64,000 nt of DNA from Sanderia malayensis. Taxonomy: Eukaryota > Cnidaria > Scyphozoa > Semaeostomeae > Pelagiidae. This document shows, piece after piece, positions 22,649 to 37,200 of this stretch (its first letter is position 1; each line of letters opens with the position of its first letter). The position numbers were made by a program, and so were the translations under genes. The notes under the pieces are model-generated. The model saw only the letters and a program-made list of their open reading frames with translations. It made no database searches and was not told the DNA's origin. The DNA is taken from contig RQOL01000618.1 in the NCBI GenBank assembly GCA_013076295.1, forward strand, positions 1,984,001 through 2,048,000. Direction: 5' to 3'.

Positions 22649-25259
22649 CTTGATTCATGTTATTCTTGGCATTTTATGCATTTCAATTTATATATGTTTT
22701 CTTACCTAAAAGTGTAATCAAGCGTAGTCTGTGATTTTTCAAGCTTAAAGTAGAATAGTAAATATCTGCATGCATGAACCAACTCATTTGTGCTCAAAAC
22801 AAAAACAATAGAAGAAACAACAACCTATTCTTCAAAAACAATAGGATAGAAAACATGCAGGTTCTTATATACGGGTCTTTGCTGTGGCCTGCTTTTATTA
22901 TCGTTGTTTAATTTTCATTACTGTTTTATGGGTAAGTAAGAATTTTCTAGTTCATTTCATTATTCGCACCTTTGTTGAATTTTCTGGGGGCACTCTGTCT
23001 CTAAAGGGTACATCGTGACGTGAGAAGTTTTTCAAGGTCGTAGACGGGGCAAATGGGTAGAGAGAGCACCTGTTCTCACTAAAATCCGAATTTTCGACAC
23101 GATTTTTTGAAGAAAAACGGGCATTCTAGTTGGCATTCTGAATATTGCGGAGCCGCATTTACCTTGGGCCCTGCAAAGTCTGAGAATCAATGATTTTGTC
23201 ATTAGACGTAACACGATAACGGAGGGGAGGGCCCCCAAATGCCTTGGGCCCCGAGCTTCCACAGGACTAAATGCATTCTTGGAACATTGTGCAGTATTAC
23301 AAGCCATTTTGGAAACCGTTTCTTATGAGAGTATATGCTGGAGTATACGTGATTTGTCTTTTTGCAGTGTTTCTTGCAGAACAGCTTTGTCCACGCAGCT
23401 CTGCAAATAAATTGTTTTTAACAGCAACGTGCCGGACTACCATTGGAAATATTCGCCATACCTACTGTTGAAATATTTGCTTGTGAAACGGACAATAGTT
23501 GAAATCAATTTCCAAAGTAGGCTCCGAACCTATAACACAAGATAAATACACTCCACACAATGTGATTCAATTTGTGCGTTTTCAATTACACAGTGATACT
23601 GGTTTTCGTTACCGCGGGAACCTTTACCGATTAACATCGCAAACATTACAGGAACACGGTTATTTCAATTCAACTATGATTCTATTTTATTTATGTTATC
23701 TCAAGTAATTGGACCGTCAACCTACCGGCGCGAATTGCTTGATTAGAAATAAGCTGTTACGGTCTGTGATCCCGATTTACCTAGCCTGCGCAGGCTAGAT
23801 TTACCGGGCAAACTCTTCGGTCGGTACACCAAGCAGTACTAACCGAATCGTCACGCCCCAAAATATTGACTGAAATCATGTGCAGACTCGAAAAACAGTA
23901 GGGGAAACAAGAGGACAGGGAGGGTTGGAGATATTGACCCAAGTCGTTGCCCCCAAGAGTCGAATGATTGTTATAATTGCTATGATATGTCCCCAACTCA
24001 TGCTTGCGATATTCAGACACCGAACACTCGCCCTCCAACGGAAGTCAATGAACTGATAAAAAGAATTGATTTCCTGTAAAGTTATTATTATCATGCAGAC
24101 ATGGTATCAAGTAATGATATTTCGTAACAATTTATTTTAAACATTAACCCTGCCTAAATTGACTAAGAACCTACTGCTGTTTGCCAGTTTTTACCATGAC
24201 CTTTGTCTCCAAAGGCACTGCGGCAATTACGTGAATATAGAGTACCACAATGTATTCGCCTTATTGAAAGTCCAATAATTATAATGCTGTGCTCAAACTT
24301 ACATTGTTTTTGAATTGAATCGCACGCCGCTGTATTCAAAGGAAATTAAACCCATTCGTTGACCAAGATCTGTTAGCTTCGATTGACCATTTAAAGTGGT
24401 ACTGCATTGTCATGGCAATGCATTCAGTATAGATCTGGCCATATAACCTGGTGCTCAGATTGCGCATATGTTTACCTGTTTGCATGTAAATATCACTCTG
24501 TGTTATTAACGCGGTGATTGCGAGCTGAGATTTCACTTTTGTAGCCAAAGACAAACAAGAAAACTCTCACTGATCAAGTTGAAAGGTGATTTTGTTCAAC
24601 TTTTCATGTAAGTATTAAGATTAATTGTTCTTTTTTGATATTTGTTACCCAGTATCTTTTTCTCACTCTCTCTCTTTCTCTCTAAGTGCCCTGTTCTGCC
24701 AGAACGTTGGCGGCCATGGCTCTCCTCCATAGTTCTCTGTCCTTTGCTGTTCTGATTATTTCTTTATTGCTTATCTTCATCCAATGGCTGAGACTTGAGA
24801 TGAAAATGAGCCTCTGCCTTCCTCTAGCTCTTTTTCCTTCAATTTTCCCCGTTACTGCCACTTCTTCCAATTCTTCCAGTGTTTCTCGCTGTAAAGTGTT
24901 CTTGCTCAAGTCACTGCATTGCGTGACCTCAAGAGCGCTTTACGCATCTTTCTTTGAACGACTATGATGAACGTGCTGCGTTTCATAATGAAAATAGTTA
25001 AGCTACACTGTTTTATAAGACTTTTTATAAGAAACTAGTACTAAGATAGCCATAAATTTAAGAAAATTTAGCACCAGGCTTAAGAATAATAAAGAAGCTG
25101 CAGAATTGTCGTTATTTAAACAGAGTCTTCAGATTGTGCAACGGCATTGTCTTGGCGAAGAATTTCGAAGATTGTAATTTTTGACTCTTATCTCGAATTT
25201 AACATATTTGTTGCAGACTTCATGGATATCATTTGACAACTGCATCTCATCCAAGAGAC
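22649..25259. other. intergenic region with repeat fragments
   Basis: It contains a degraded dispersed-repeat copy near 22800-22900 and the LINE 3' fragment at 24682-24930. No gene is recognised in the remainder. The end of this region should include the promoter and 5' UTR of the polycystin gene that starts at 25260. Confidence 0.5.
24682..24930 (-). pseudogene. 3' remnant of a non-LTR retrotransposon reverse transcriptase
   Basis: The minus-strand frame contains VTGKIEGKRARGRQRL, then a tryptophan-spaced helix region and TAKDRELWRRAMAANV before a stop. This C-terminal pattern (GxRxRGRQR, then DRxxWRxxV) is typical of the tail of LINE endonuclease-reverse transcriptases. The frame upstream is broken by stops and no reverse transcriptase core is present, so only a 5'-truncated tail remains. 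Confidence 0.75.
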
Positions 25260-28200
25260 ATGGCGACGAATGTCAAAAATAAGGCTAACATCAGCCGGAT
25301 TCTTATTCTCCAATGCATTTTCACAATTTTCATTTTATGCCACGTATTAACTGTAAGTATATAGTTGATGAAACTATTATTTGTTTAATATTAGTTGAAG
25401 AAAATGGTCAAAACTTGCTGAACGGAATAAAGCAATGCTGAAGCTACGGGGTTTAATGAAGAAACAAGAACAACAAAAAATCTGAAAATATAGTTTTGAT
25501 CTATTTCCACTTCTACAAGCATACTGATTTCCCTCTAAAAAGAAGCTTAACACAGCAGTGTATGCTCAGTTAAAATACCACGTTAGCACCTGAACAGATT
25601 AACCCTTCGAGCAATTTTCTTAGCCAATTCATCTGCAATTTCAAAACTATCGTAAATTATCAGCAATGTCTCCTTAAGTTTACCTCCACCCCAGAGCCTG
25701 TAACTCTTTACAAGTCCCAGCCCTCTCGAATCCCGACGATTGCCCAACGTTGGTTCAGTTTACTGACGTAAATTGATAGCGAATTGATAGCAAATAGATT
25801 CGATAATTTTGTTTACTGATGCTGGTAGCTGCTATTGGTTGCACTAAGAAGTGATATAATACATCACGATTTCATTTGAAGCATTTAATATTGAAATTCA
25901 TGGTTTTTTTCTCAACAATTACTACATCACGTAATTGCTGCATTGATTGCATCAATGCAATGCCGCAATTACTTTTTTCCTCTGATCTTCTATGTTGAAT
26001 GCAGCCACTTGGTGGTCGATTTGCTATTGTAAATACAATCCACCAGTTTCCCACCTGTTCAGCTGCATAAATGGCTGCCGTGTTGGCATGCACACCCTCC
26101 AGTAAACACCCACGCAGATAGCAACCTGCGAACGCTATGGGCAATTTTTTCTTCTATTATTTCTTGAGAAAAAGTTTTAGTCTTTTAAGTCTAAGGTTCT
26201 TATAAAAGTGTGCTTTTATAACAGAGAATTTTTATTGTATTTTGCTTACAATTACAACTGTACACGGGATATGCTTGTTTTCAATTCTAGATTCAAGCTT
26301 CAATTTGTTATGTTGAATATTACAGCCCTGTAACAGGTAACGAAATGAAATTTATTCCCACCACATTAAATTCTCGCACCTGTAAATAAATACCTGTAGA
26401 TAAACTAATTTATGGTTGATAATTTTATTGAATAGAACGAAAAACATAAATATATAATAGAATTAAATAGAATTAAAAATATTACAGCAATGAAATTTCT
26501 TTCAGATTGCTACACTCATCCGTTGAAAATTGGGTACTTTGCTGGTCCAGTGTGCAGTAGCTTGCACGAGTTGAAGGACTCAGAGGGAAAACCAAATGCT
26601 GCATATGCGAGGCTGAATCACCCAGCCTCGTACCCGTCTCCCACCGGAACCCAATATCTGGAATATTCAGCGGGAACGTATTTGTCAATCAAACTCTCCC
26701 GTCAAGCCCACATCCACGGCATTGCTTTGCAAGGCAGCCCTGACAATTTGAAGTCTTATTTGAAGAGCTTTGAACTGTGGTATCAAACTACTGTTTACAA
26801 TGTCGACATTAGCAAGTCTGCAAATGTTATTTCAGGCTTCTATCAAGAGAATGGTGCCACAAAAGTTAGTTCCGTTTTTATTTTCAACTCGAGTTGGATA
26901 GGCCCTGGTGGACCCGCCCCCTTTTTACCACCAAGATACTTTCAGAGTTTTATTGAAAATTCCTTCTGTTATGAAAGAAATAATCTGTTTGCTACGAAGC
27001 TACTGAAGTATGTTGAAGCTAGTCTTTGCTTTAATTTTGAGTTTTTATTACGTTCCAGAGATTTTCAGGAGATATGGCCAATACCACGAAGTTCAACTTT
27101 GCTAACCCATTTTATGCCGAAGAATTGCGAATTTATCCTATTCTTTTTCACGGGGACAAAGTGTTTCGATTTGAGCTTTATGGCTGTTATCTTGGTAAGC
27201 AAAATGCATTTATATGAACACATGACACACATTTATATATATAACTTATAAGTATGGTATGACAGATAGCACATATGTAACTTATATGCTAATCTGTCAT
27301 AGTACAATACCATCTACGTTTCTTACAGGAAAGGTAGATGTCCCACAGAATGTTATCATGGGCAAAAACACAACAATATCAATTACTGAAATTCAGAATA
27401 ACCAAAGCCAAAATAACCAGTAAGTGAAAAATCAATTTGTATTCATATACATCACATTTCTTGCAAATTTTATACTATTTATAATGATGTTTTTAATGTG
27501 TTGTTGTTTATTATGAGATGAGATGTTGTTTATAATTCATTCAAGTATTTCCTGGTAATTTTCAGCTGCATTCCTTTCCCAGATATTACTTGAAATTGAA
27601 TGAACCAGCTGGCAACTCGTCTCTTCTCACCCCCAACAATTCTGTCGCTGTTAACTACACATTCACATCAGCAGGTCTAGGTAGTGCACAACTTGGATTA
27701 AAGTATGGCAGTGGGTGGTTGCTAACAGATCAAATCAGTTTTGTAGTCATTGGACCCATCACAGGATTGCAATTTCTGCTTGACGGCTCTTCAATTGATC
27801 CATTTTGGAAGACGGAGAATATCGAAGCTGAGTTCCGATTGCTCTCAGTTACTCAACCGTTTCAAATAAAAAAATACTTGTTCAACTTTGGTGACTCTAC
27901 AACATGCAACTATAACTATTGCAGAAAGAAATACTCAAGTGGTATCTACAATGTAACGGCCACAGCGTCAAATTTGTTCTTTGAAACCAGTATTCGACGA
28001 ACATTTGTTGCATGTCCCAGCGCATCAGTATCCGTATCCTATATCCCAGCTGTTTATTCTGGAGGCATTGGCATACGTTACCTAGGTACGATTCCGTTTT
28101 TTATTACTGTCATTTGTGAGCATACCCATTGCATTTCTTGCGTTTCAAATCATCACACTTTGTATTGTAGGATCTGCAATTTCTCACCAAATTACTGTTC

Positions 28201-31200
28201 AATACCATGCTCTGTGGGAAACAAGCTATGAAGCCTGGCTTGGTAATTCAAAGATACAATATGAGACAGTGATTGCTAATGGTGTGACTGTGTCAAATAT
28301 TGCTCTACCAACTGGCTTACAAGCTCCATCACAGCATACACTCAAGTTTAACTACACTGATAGGTGTAATTATAAATCATACTCAGCGATAGTGTTCATT
28401 GATGAAAAAGTGGCTGGACTTTCTGTCAAGGTGAGGACTTTATTTGCCTATGTTGTGTTATTATACGATCTGACCTGCCATTAAGATTTGATTTGCATTA
28501 CCTGGCATTATCAATGGCATTACTTACCTGAAATGATACAAAACTATCTTTAGCAGGTGACTGAACGTTGGAAAGTTGTTATCCGCAGTTCAGTTTGCTT
28601 ATTCTTGCAAGTTTCAAATTCTACTGTCGTATTCTCAAATTCTACTGTCGTATTCTCAAATTCTACTGTCGTATTCTCGAATTCTACTGTCGTATTTTCG
28701 ACTGTCGCATTCTCAAATTCTACTGTCGTATTCTCGAATTCTACTGTCGTATTCTCGCATTCTACTGTCGTATTCTCAAATTCTACTGTCGTATACTCGA
28801 ATTCTCGCATTGTACTGTCGTATCCCCGCACTCTCATAGTCTCGCATTCTACCGTGAAAGTCTTAAATTCTACTGTCATAGTCTTGAATTTATTGAATTT
28901 TATTGTCATAATCTTAAATTTTATTACCGCTGAGCTTATGCTTGTTTTCCGTCAAAAGGTGAATCAAAGTTTCAAGGACCAGCTGATAGTCCAGGTTCCC
29001 TATTTCTACAAGAACCACCCGGTCACGTTATGTATTGACTTGGTAAATGGTACATCCGTGAATTGTCAGATCTCCGTGGAAACGGCAGGTTCTTACAGCT
29101 GGTTCAGCGCCGTGAAAACCTCCAGCAAGACATTCTGTTATAACCACACATTCACCATACCTGGTAACACCACGCACAATATCAGGGGGAGATGTTGGAA
29201 CCGGTTGAACTTTCCCGTAGTTAATTCCCCGGAAATTTCCATTGACGTCACGGAGCCTCCTGAACGAATGTCGAACTTTTCATTGGCGGTCAGTAAGCAG
29301 ATCATGATGATAGGTGAAACGTTTTACCTTTACTTGATATTCCTCAACGGGAACCACATGAGCTGTGACATAGCCTCTGCAACCGCTGGCATATCGCAAT
29401 CATTTACTTATAACAATTTGATCGTTTACCAACAAGCGTACGCAGGTGGCAAGAAGGCCTATCGCTTGCCGATGTCGACAAGTATTTTCTCTTTAAGCCA
29501 TCAAATTGATGTTACGTGTAGTGACATATATGAAGTACTTAAGAACAACGTCACCATCCAAGCCCAGGTTCCTGTTTCTGGTTTATCAATAAGCGCCAAT
29601 GGATTTGCGTGTCTTGGAAATACTCTGATTGTATTGGCCAATCTAATTCAAGGCAAACCAGTTCATTTATCTCTCTACCTCGATTCGTCTGTGTTGTCTG
29701 GTCTCAATACGTATTCAGCGGGTAGTCTGAATGCGTATAACTTCTCACTTGGTTCAAGTGAATATACCTCTCATGGCCGTAAAACTATCTACGCCAGAGC
29801 ATGGAACGACGTATCCACGACAACAAGTTCATCGATTCTATTCCGTGTCACAGACACAATTTTGAGTCTCAATTTCACGCATAGTTTCACACTGTCTTCA
29901 TCGCAAGCGAGGCTGTCTCCATTTCCAGCAAACGCATTGCCTACGTCAGACACTGTGACTCATTCAGCCCAAGTTGATCCAGCGGTGGCTGGCTATAACT
30001 ATAACTGGATGATTAATAATGTGAATACCGTAACAACCGCTTCAACCTGGAATAAGGTATATACATTACCTGGTTTGTATGCAGCCAAGTTGACTGTTGA
30101 CGGCTGCAATAGTGTTTCTGTTGAAGCGTACTTAACCGTTGTTTCGCCGATTGATAGTTACACGGTTTCATTCAGCCCTTCTCCTGAAGTCGTTGTCAAT
30201 AAGTCAGCTACGATCAGCATAACCAACGCAAAGCATAGCGAATGCTTGACACTTGATTTTGGTGATTCATCCAATCCGATGACGCACTGTTCGAACTACG
30301 TCGGAGCCAGCGATTTGAACTGCTTCACCCCTGGATCCACTTGTCATGTTCAGCATGTGTACAAGAGTAAAGGAAGTTTCACTATCAAGGTCAACGCGAC
30401 CAATGCCCTCTTTCAGAGAATTGTGCAAACTGTTCTGGTGGCAAAAACGTGTTACAATCCTGTGGTAATCGTGCAAGGTAGGTTTCAAACTTCTATAAGG
30501 CTTGTGGACATGTTTGTGTTCAGTGATTGTCATGATAAGAATATAGAAGTTTATCATGTCATGAATGGACGTATTTATGACTGCGACGTTTTGAGAGATA
30601 CTTCTCTTATCATCAAGCAAGTGAAAATGGGAACAAGACCAACTTGTTAATCTATTATTTTAGATCATTTTGTACACGAGCAATAAAACTGTTTGCCCTT
30701 CCAGTTCAAAGATCTTCATCTTACCTATTATACATTTAGAGTGTCTCTTTATTGTTAGTTAGCTCTTTACTATTGCTCTCTCGATTTGATGCAAAGCTAA
30801 GGTGATGGTAAGAGGTAATAAAAGAAAATTATTTTTGCTAAGGTGATGGAACTGACGTTACGGATGTGTTGCATGGCGCTTACTCAGTGACGAGTAAGAA
30901 GCGGTCATTGCCTTTGGTTTTCAACATCTCCTCGGTTACTCCTAACTGTGAATTTAGCAACAGCTATTCAATATCTTGGAGCGTCTTTGCCTACAACATT
31001 ACCTTCGACCCCAGCAAAACAGCTCCGTGGAACGCTAGCGGTTTCTTGCTGCCGAACAGCTTTTTCTCGTTCAGTCAAAGCAACCACCTCCTTTCTATGC
31101 CTTGCTGTACAGTCAGCTATGGACTGCTGAGTGTAGCTGCTGACGTCAAGATGACGGGACACAGCAATGCACTTGGTTTTGACACACGAAAAATCATTCA

Positions 31201-34200
31201 AGTGGACGTTACGCAGACAGATCTTATTGCCTCGTTAAAGGAGAAGGAACACAAGATCTACTTGTACAATAGATCGGTATGTATGCTCAGATGAATACTC
31301 ACTTCGCCGAAGTTTCAAAGCAGTGAAATGGCAGCACAAATAGCGATGTTAAGTTGATAATTGCATTCGTCTTATTTGGCATTTAGTATTTATTACAGCA
31401 GTGTATCATTCCAGTTTATACAGCAATGTATCATACCAGTTTATACAGCAATGTATATGAGACACTTTATTTATTTTTTCAGATAACATTTGATGGCGGT
31501 CAGTCAAGTGATCCTGATCAGTACGCCACGACTCTCACTTACATTTGGTATTGCAGAGATACAGTATTGGAGTCGCGAAATATAACATCAATCCCAAGTA
31601 TACCATTCGTAGAGGCATCATACTACAACCCAGCACAGGTATTGCTTTGTTTAAACGTGCATCGGCAGCTAGTTTTGATATGCAAGCTTGGTGGAATATT
31701 CTGTTTTTGAACATGCTGTTATTGTTGATGCTTCTTGGAGAATTATAACACAGGGCTGAATTTGTGGCTGGCATTTAAATTAGTAAATGACGCCTTTTAT
31801 TTTGACGTTTTCTGCTTCTTGAACTTCCAGCCAACTCTTGGCTGTTTTGGACAATCTGTTGGAAAGATAAAGATGAGTTCTAACAGCATTCTCACGTTTA
31901 ACTCGAAAAGCGTGCAAGAGAATCATACGTATGTTATCATCTTTTGTATGCCCAACTTGATTATATCATGTTTACAATTGTAATCTGCAATTTGATATCG
32001 CCTTGATACAGCAAGCATCCCTGCATATAAAAACCTGGAATTTTACATCCGGGCTATTGTTCAAACACAATAGCCTATTGTTTCTTCTATTGTTTTCAGC
32101 AAAAGTAACAGCTTGCAGGATTTTTAATCTACTGATTTCCTGACGCCTTTGTTTACTGTAGCTTCGTGTCGCTTATCTCGTAGGATGGAGTTCACTTTGA
32201 TGGTGCAAGATATCAGTCCATTTGGTTCAAGACGAAGTCTCGCTAGTCGGACAATCCTTGTTCTCAGAAAAGAAACTCCTTATTTTGAATTAAGGTGGGG
32301 CCTTGATTTAAAATAATTGTTATGTATTTTTCTTCCTTGTGATGTCCACTTGTCTCTCTTGTTCGTCTGTCTCTCTTGTTCTTCTATCTCTCTTGTTCTT
32401 CTGTCTCTCTTGTGCTTCTGTCTCCCTTGTGCTTCTGTCTCGTGTGATTCTGTCCCTATTGTGTGTCTGTCTCTCTTGTGCTTCTGTTTCTCTTATGTTT
32501 CTGTCTCTCTTGTTTTTCTGTCTCTCTTGTGCTTCTGTCTCCCTTGTGCTTCTGTCTCGTGTGATTCTGTCCCTCTTGTGCTTCTGTCTCTCTTGTGCTT
32601 CTGTCTCTCTTATGTTTCTGTCTCTCTTGTTCTTCTATCTCTCTTGTGCTTCTGTCTCCCTTGTGCTTCTGTCTCTCGTGTGATTATGTCCCTCTTGTGC
32701 TTCTGTCTCTTTTGTTCTTCTCATCATTTCTCGTGAACAGGACCGTTCGTTCCTCTGGGAGTGTGCGAGTGTGACTCTCCCCATGAAGTCAATGCCTACA
32801 TTTACTCGATAGTTTCGACTCGGAAAATGTCCATTACACCCTCCTCCCCCCCCCATCCCAGGTGAACCTCTTTAAGGTTGGGTTATCTCATGAATAAAAA
32901 ACGCATTCTGTTGATCTCCTCCTATCAATGTATTATCATCATTTCTGTAGCTGTTCGGAAAACTGTGCCAGTAAAATGGACCCGTCGATTGCCTTTGCAT
33001 TGTTCACAAACTGCACTGCAGACGCTTGTGCCGACTCACCGTCATTCAAGTGGACTTTGATCATGAATAACCACAGCCAGACTATACCCGTCCCCTTACC
33101 ACCGTTGCTTTACTCTAAAGACACTGACAAAGACCTCAGAATGATGCCAAGCTCACTGCTTCCAGACACGAATTATACGCTGCATTTGATTGCAACAGGC
33201 AATGCTGACGTCACTCACCAGCAGAGCTATTCTTTTATGACTAACAGTGCTCCCAAAAATGGTAAATATTTTATCCACTTCAGACTCTGTCAACTGTCTT
33301 CGTTTTCTTGATGTTCAATTCTACTTCCCATCTGACTTATTATTTGCACTTTTTTATTTTTACTTATCTTAAATTAGCAGCTCATCGATTTCAAATATTT
33401 TCAAGATAGGTTTACTGGATAGGGGGGCTAAATTAAGAGGGAAGTTAAGAGAGAATTTACAGTGTAGCTAAACTTACTTATGGCTAACATTTCATTCACA
33501 CACACTTTATTTGTGTGTTTGTGTGTGTGGTTACCTTTAAGGCTGGTGAGCTTTAAAAATTGCGAATAAACTCCTTCAATGTGAGCTTGAAAGTATCATT
33601 ATAGTTCTTTCTCCCCGTAAGGTTCCTGTTCAATTCATCCGACGCAAGGTGTGGCTTCATTCACCTCATTGTCTGTGATCTGTACTGGTTGGATAGATGT
33701 TGATGCTCCACTGACATACCAACTGGATTACGTATCCGATTATCTCACGCATGCGTTGTACCAAGGTTCATCGAGCACTCCAAAAGTCTGGTTCCCCAAG
33801 GATATTGTTGATGGCCAATCAAATCTAACCATAAGATTAAGGATCAAGGACGCCCTATCCATGTTCAAAGAAGTCAATTTTTCAATCAATGTAAGTTGCA
33901 CCCTATCTGGCTATTTTCTTTTCCAAGCAATGAGCTACTGTTGTTGATGACTATTTCAAGCACAGAGCAATGTCTCCACTGTATATACCGTATTTCCTCT
34001 AATTAGCGCCCACCCTCTTTTAACCGCCCCCTCCAATAAGCGCACACCCTAAAATATAGCAGTGTGAAATAAGCGCCCGCCTCTAATAAGTGCCCACCAT
34101 AGAGATAAGATATAATATACACTAGAGTGCGAACCAGGCCCCGGGCGGTGACGCAGTTTGGACGCCATCTTGTTGGAGGCTCATTTCAGAATTTCACGGT

Positions 34201-37200
34201 CTGAACCCTTATACTTTGAACAAGAATTACGTGGATATTGCGATTGCTTAACCTCAAATAAAGATTGGAACCTTCATAATATCATAGTCGGTTTAACATA
34301 TTGAAGTTTTGTTGTTGGATCGAATGTATTACTACTATTTTTAGAAAGACGGATTTCCATTTTACCGACTGCCCCCAAATAGGGTAAATTAAATATCAAT
34401 CGATCGGAAATTACCTCCTGAGTATGAATCTGCAATAATATTCACAAGCGACCTCTGCATTTAAAAGATTTTAGCAATATTTTTACTTGCGCCCACCTTT
34501 AGTTGCTGTCGATCGGTGATTTGTAGGTGTTAGGCCCCCGATAAAAAGGGGCATAACTTTTGAATGTGGGCGCGTTGCACAAATTTTATTGCAGATTCAT
34601 ACTCAGGAGATCATTGCGTATCGATTGATATCTAATTTACCTAGTTTGGGCGTCGTCCGTAAAATACAAATTCGCCCGTACTTCGTATCGCAAAATGCCA
34701 AGGCCACTGTTTTCATATAGCACTCCACAGCAAAATATGGTCTTCTGGAAATGGTAGTAATACATTCGATCCACCAATAAAGCTTTAATATGTTTAACCG
34801 ACCATGCTTTGAGGAACATTTGAGTATTTATTTGATCTTCAGCTATAATAATATCCACGTATTTTACATTTGAATTATAAGGCTTCAGACCGTAAATTTC
34901 GTCCGCGAGCCTCCAACAAGATGGCCGCCAATGCTTCAACTTTTGTATCGATGCGTCAATTGGAGTGCGCACTCTAGTGTATCTTATATCCTATCTCTAT
35001 GGTGCCCACCCAGTTTTGCAAACTATTTGATAAGCGCCTGGGCGCTTATTAGAGGAAATACGGTGGTCTTGTATGGATGCAGTTTTGTACATTGATTTAT
35101 TTTGCTGTGATTGACAACGTTAGTCAATGGGCTGTCACTCCAGAGACATTACTCTAAATCCAGGCTTTAACTTCAAAGCGAATCAGCAATTCAACATTGA
35201 TACTGTATAATGCGATGTTTATGTTTACTAACAATGAAGTTTGTATTATGTTTATTGTTTATTGTAGAGCAACACGAGTCGATGTGACAGAGAACTTTAC
35301 AATCCAGTGACAAGTAAGCTATGCTCAACTGATCTCTTATAACCTAATAATTTAACAATCTCTCAAATAAATTCTTTATTCACTTGTGTTTCCGATAGCC
35401 CTGATCTAACTGGGACTATTTTGTTGCCATAGATTGCTCCAATCATCCACTGAGAATCGGCTATTACGCCTACCCAGAATGCAGCAGTCTGCACATGCTT
35501 GTCGATTCAGCAAATCAACCTTACGTCGACTATGCGAGACTCAATCACCCTGCGTCCTATCCCACTGGAGGTGGAATTCAATTCTACGAATACGTAGGAG
35601 GTTTATTCCTGTCAATCCGACTGAGCAAACAAGCTCGTATTCATGCAGTCGCCTTGCAAGGCAGCCCGAACAATCTGCGTTATTATGTCAAGTCATTTAT
35701 CTTGTGGTACAAGACCGTGATTTACAATATCAACATCAACTTGCCATCTACAACCCTTTCTGATTTCTACAAGGAAAATTTATCTATTAAGGTATGGAAT
35801 TGGCTAATTTATTTTATTTTAATTGTAGAATTTTCTGTCGACTATGTTTTCTCTTTCACTTTGTATTAGCACTTCAGTATTTGTTCAAGTATAACATAGT
35901 ATATTATCATATATGAGATGGTTTAATATAATATAATATATGTTGATATGTTTTAAGTATTTGTTATGTATTTCTCTTTGTAGACGTTTCAAGGTGAATT
36001 GCAGAATGTTACGAAATTTTTTTTTGCGAATCCATTTTTTGCCGAAGAAGTTCGAATTTTGCCCCAAAGCGCACACGTCAGCAATGCATTTCGAATAGAG
36101 CTCTACGGTTGCTATCTTGGTACGTTACTCGACAAGAACTGATCGCTGATAGGCAGATTTTGCTGAGGCAGTGCTTGTAAATAGTTTGACACAGTTATGA
36201 GACAGCGTTGTATCATAACAGTTCTTCATTTTTTTTCAGGACGAATGTTGGTCTCGCAGCCAGTCGGTGTTAATCGCACAACCACACTGGCATCCAACAA
36301 AGTCCAAGATGCTTTGAGCACCGGAAACATGTAAGCCTTTTGCACATGTTACATTTTAGTACGCCTTGTGTTACCAGGTTCACGTAAATTGTAGGTTCTT
36401 TGACCGCTTAGAGCCTGATCTGCATGTACAACAGCTTTCAATGTCTTCTAATAGCAGAAGTAAACACTGAGATGTATGCGATATCATAGGAAGTAGAGAA
36501 TCCTGATGCTTTTGTTCATTTTGTATTCAATTTTCTTTGACAGATATTATTACAAAGTCTACGAACCAGATGGCAGCAAGACGTTGCTTACTGCAAGCCT
36601 CTCTTCCAATTACACTTTCAAATCACGAGGCGAAGGTAGCGTAGAGCTTGGTCTAAAACATAGCAGCGGGTGGATAAAAGCAGACGTCACATCTTTTATT
36701 GTCTACGGTGAGATTCTGGGTCTGAATTTGCTACTCAACGAATCTGCTACGACGCCGTACAGAACTTCCGAGGCAGATGACATTAAGTTTCAACTCTGGA
36801 CCGCAGACCAACCGTATCAGATTAGAAAGTTAGTTTATCTTTTTGCTTTATTTATTATTGTCATTGTTTTAAAACATTCTGAAGTCTACAGCTTGCAGAC
36901 ATGGTTACTCTCAGACATGATTACTCTCATATAAGACCAGCACCAACTATACCATCTATCTAGACCATCAGTTCACTATACCATTGTAACATTGTATAGT
37001 GGGTGAACTGATGGTCTAATCCATCTATAGGCTAGTGGGTGAACTGATGGTCTAAACCATCTATATACCATCAGTTCACCCTATATGCGCTCGTGCTATG
37101 AAGTCAATTTTTTTGTTATCTAGGGTGAATTTTTCATTTGGAGACACCTCGACGTGCAGTGTCAACAATTGCATGAAGAGATACTCTCGCGGCCTGTACA

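Larger units (their letters stand above)
26291..33890 (+). repeat. polycystin ectodomain module, copy 1 (exons 2-14)
   Basis: Exons: 26291-26336, 26506-26864, 27059-27194, 27329-27419, 27583-28085, 28171-28430, 28959-30477, 30843-31276, 31483-31638, 31831-31928, 32184-32294, 32951-33261 and 33622-33890. Exons 3-4 encode an F5/8-type discoidin domain (ARLNHPASYPSPTGTQYLEY, ending NPFYAEELRIYP and FELYGCYLG). Exon 6 carries a PKD-like repeat (FNFGDSTTC, then GIYNVTATASN). Exon 8 is a long N-glycosylation-rich region ending in a second PKD repeat (LTLDFGDSS, then GSFTIKVNATNA). Exons 9-14 form a REJ-like region with the hallmark DPDQYATTLTYIWYC. Exon 8 may instead start at 28557, which would include an in-frame minisatellite. 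Confidence 0.8.

Noticed and set aside
32317..32856. Ser/Leu/Cys-rich frames over a CT repeat
   Set aside because: Minisatellite translations within an intron; the flanking exons splice in phase without them.
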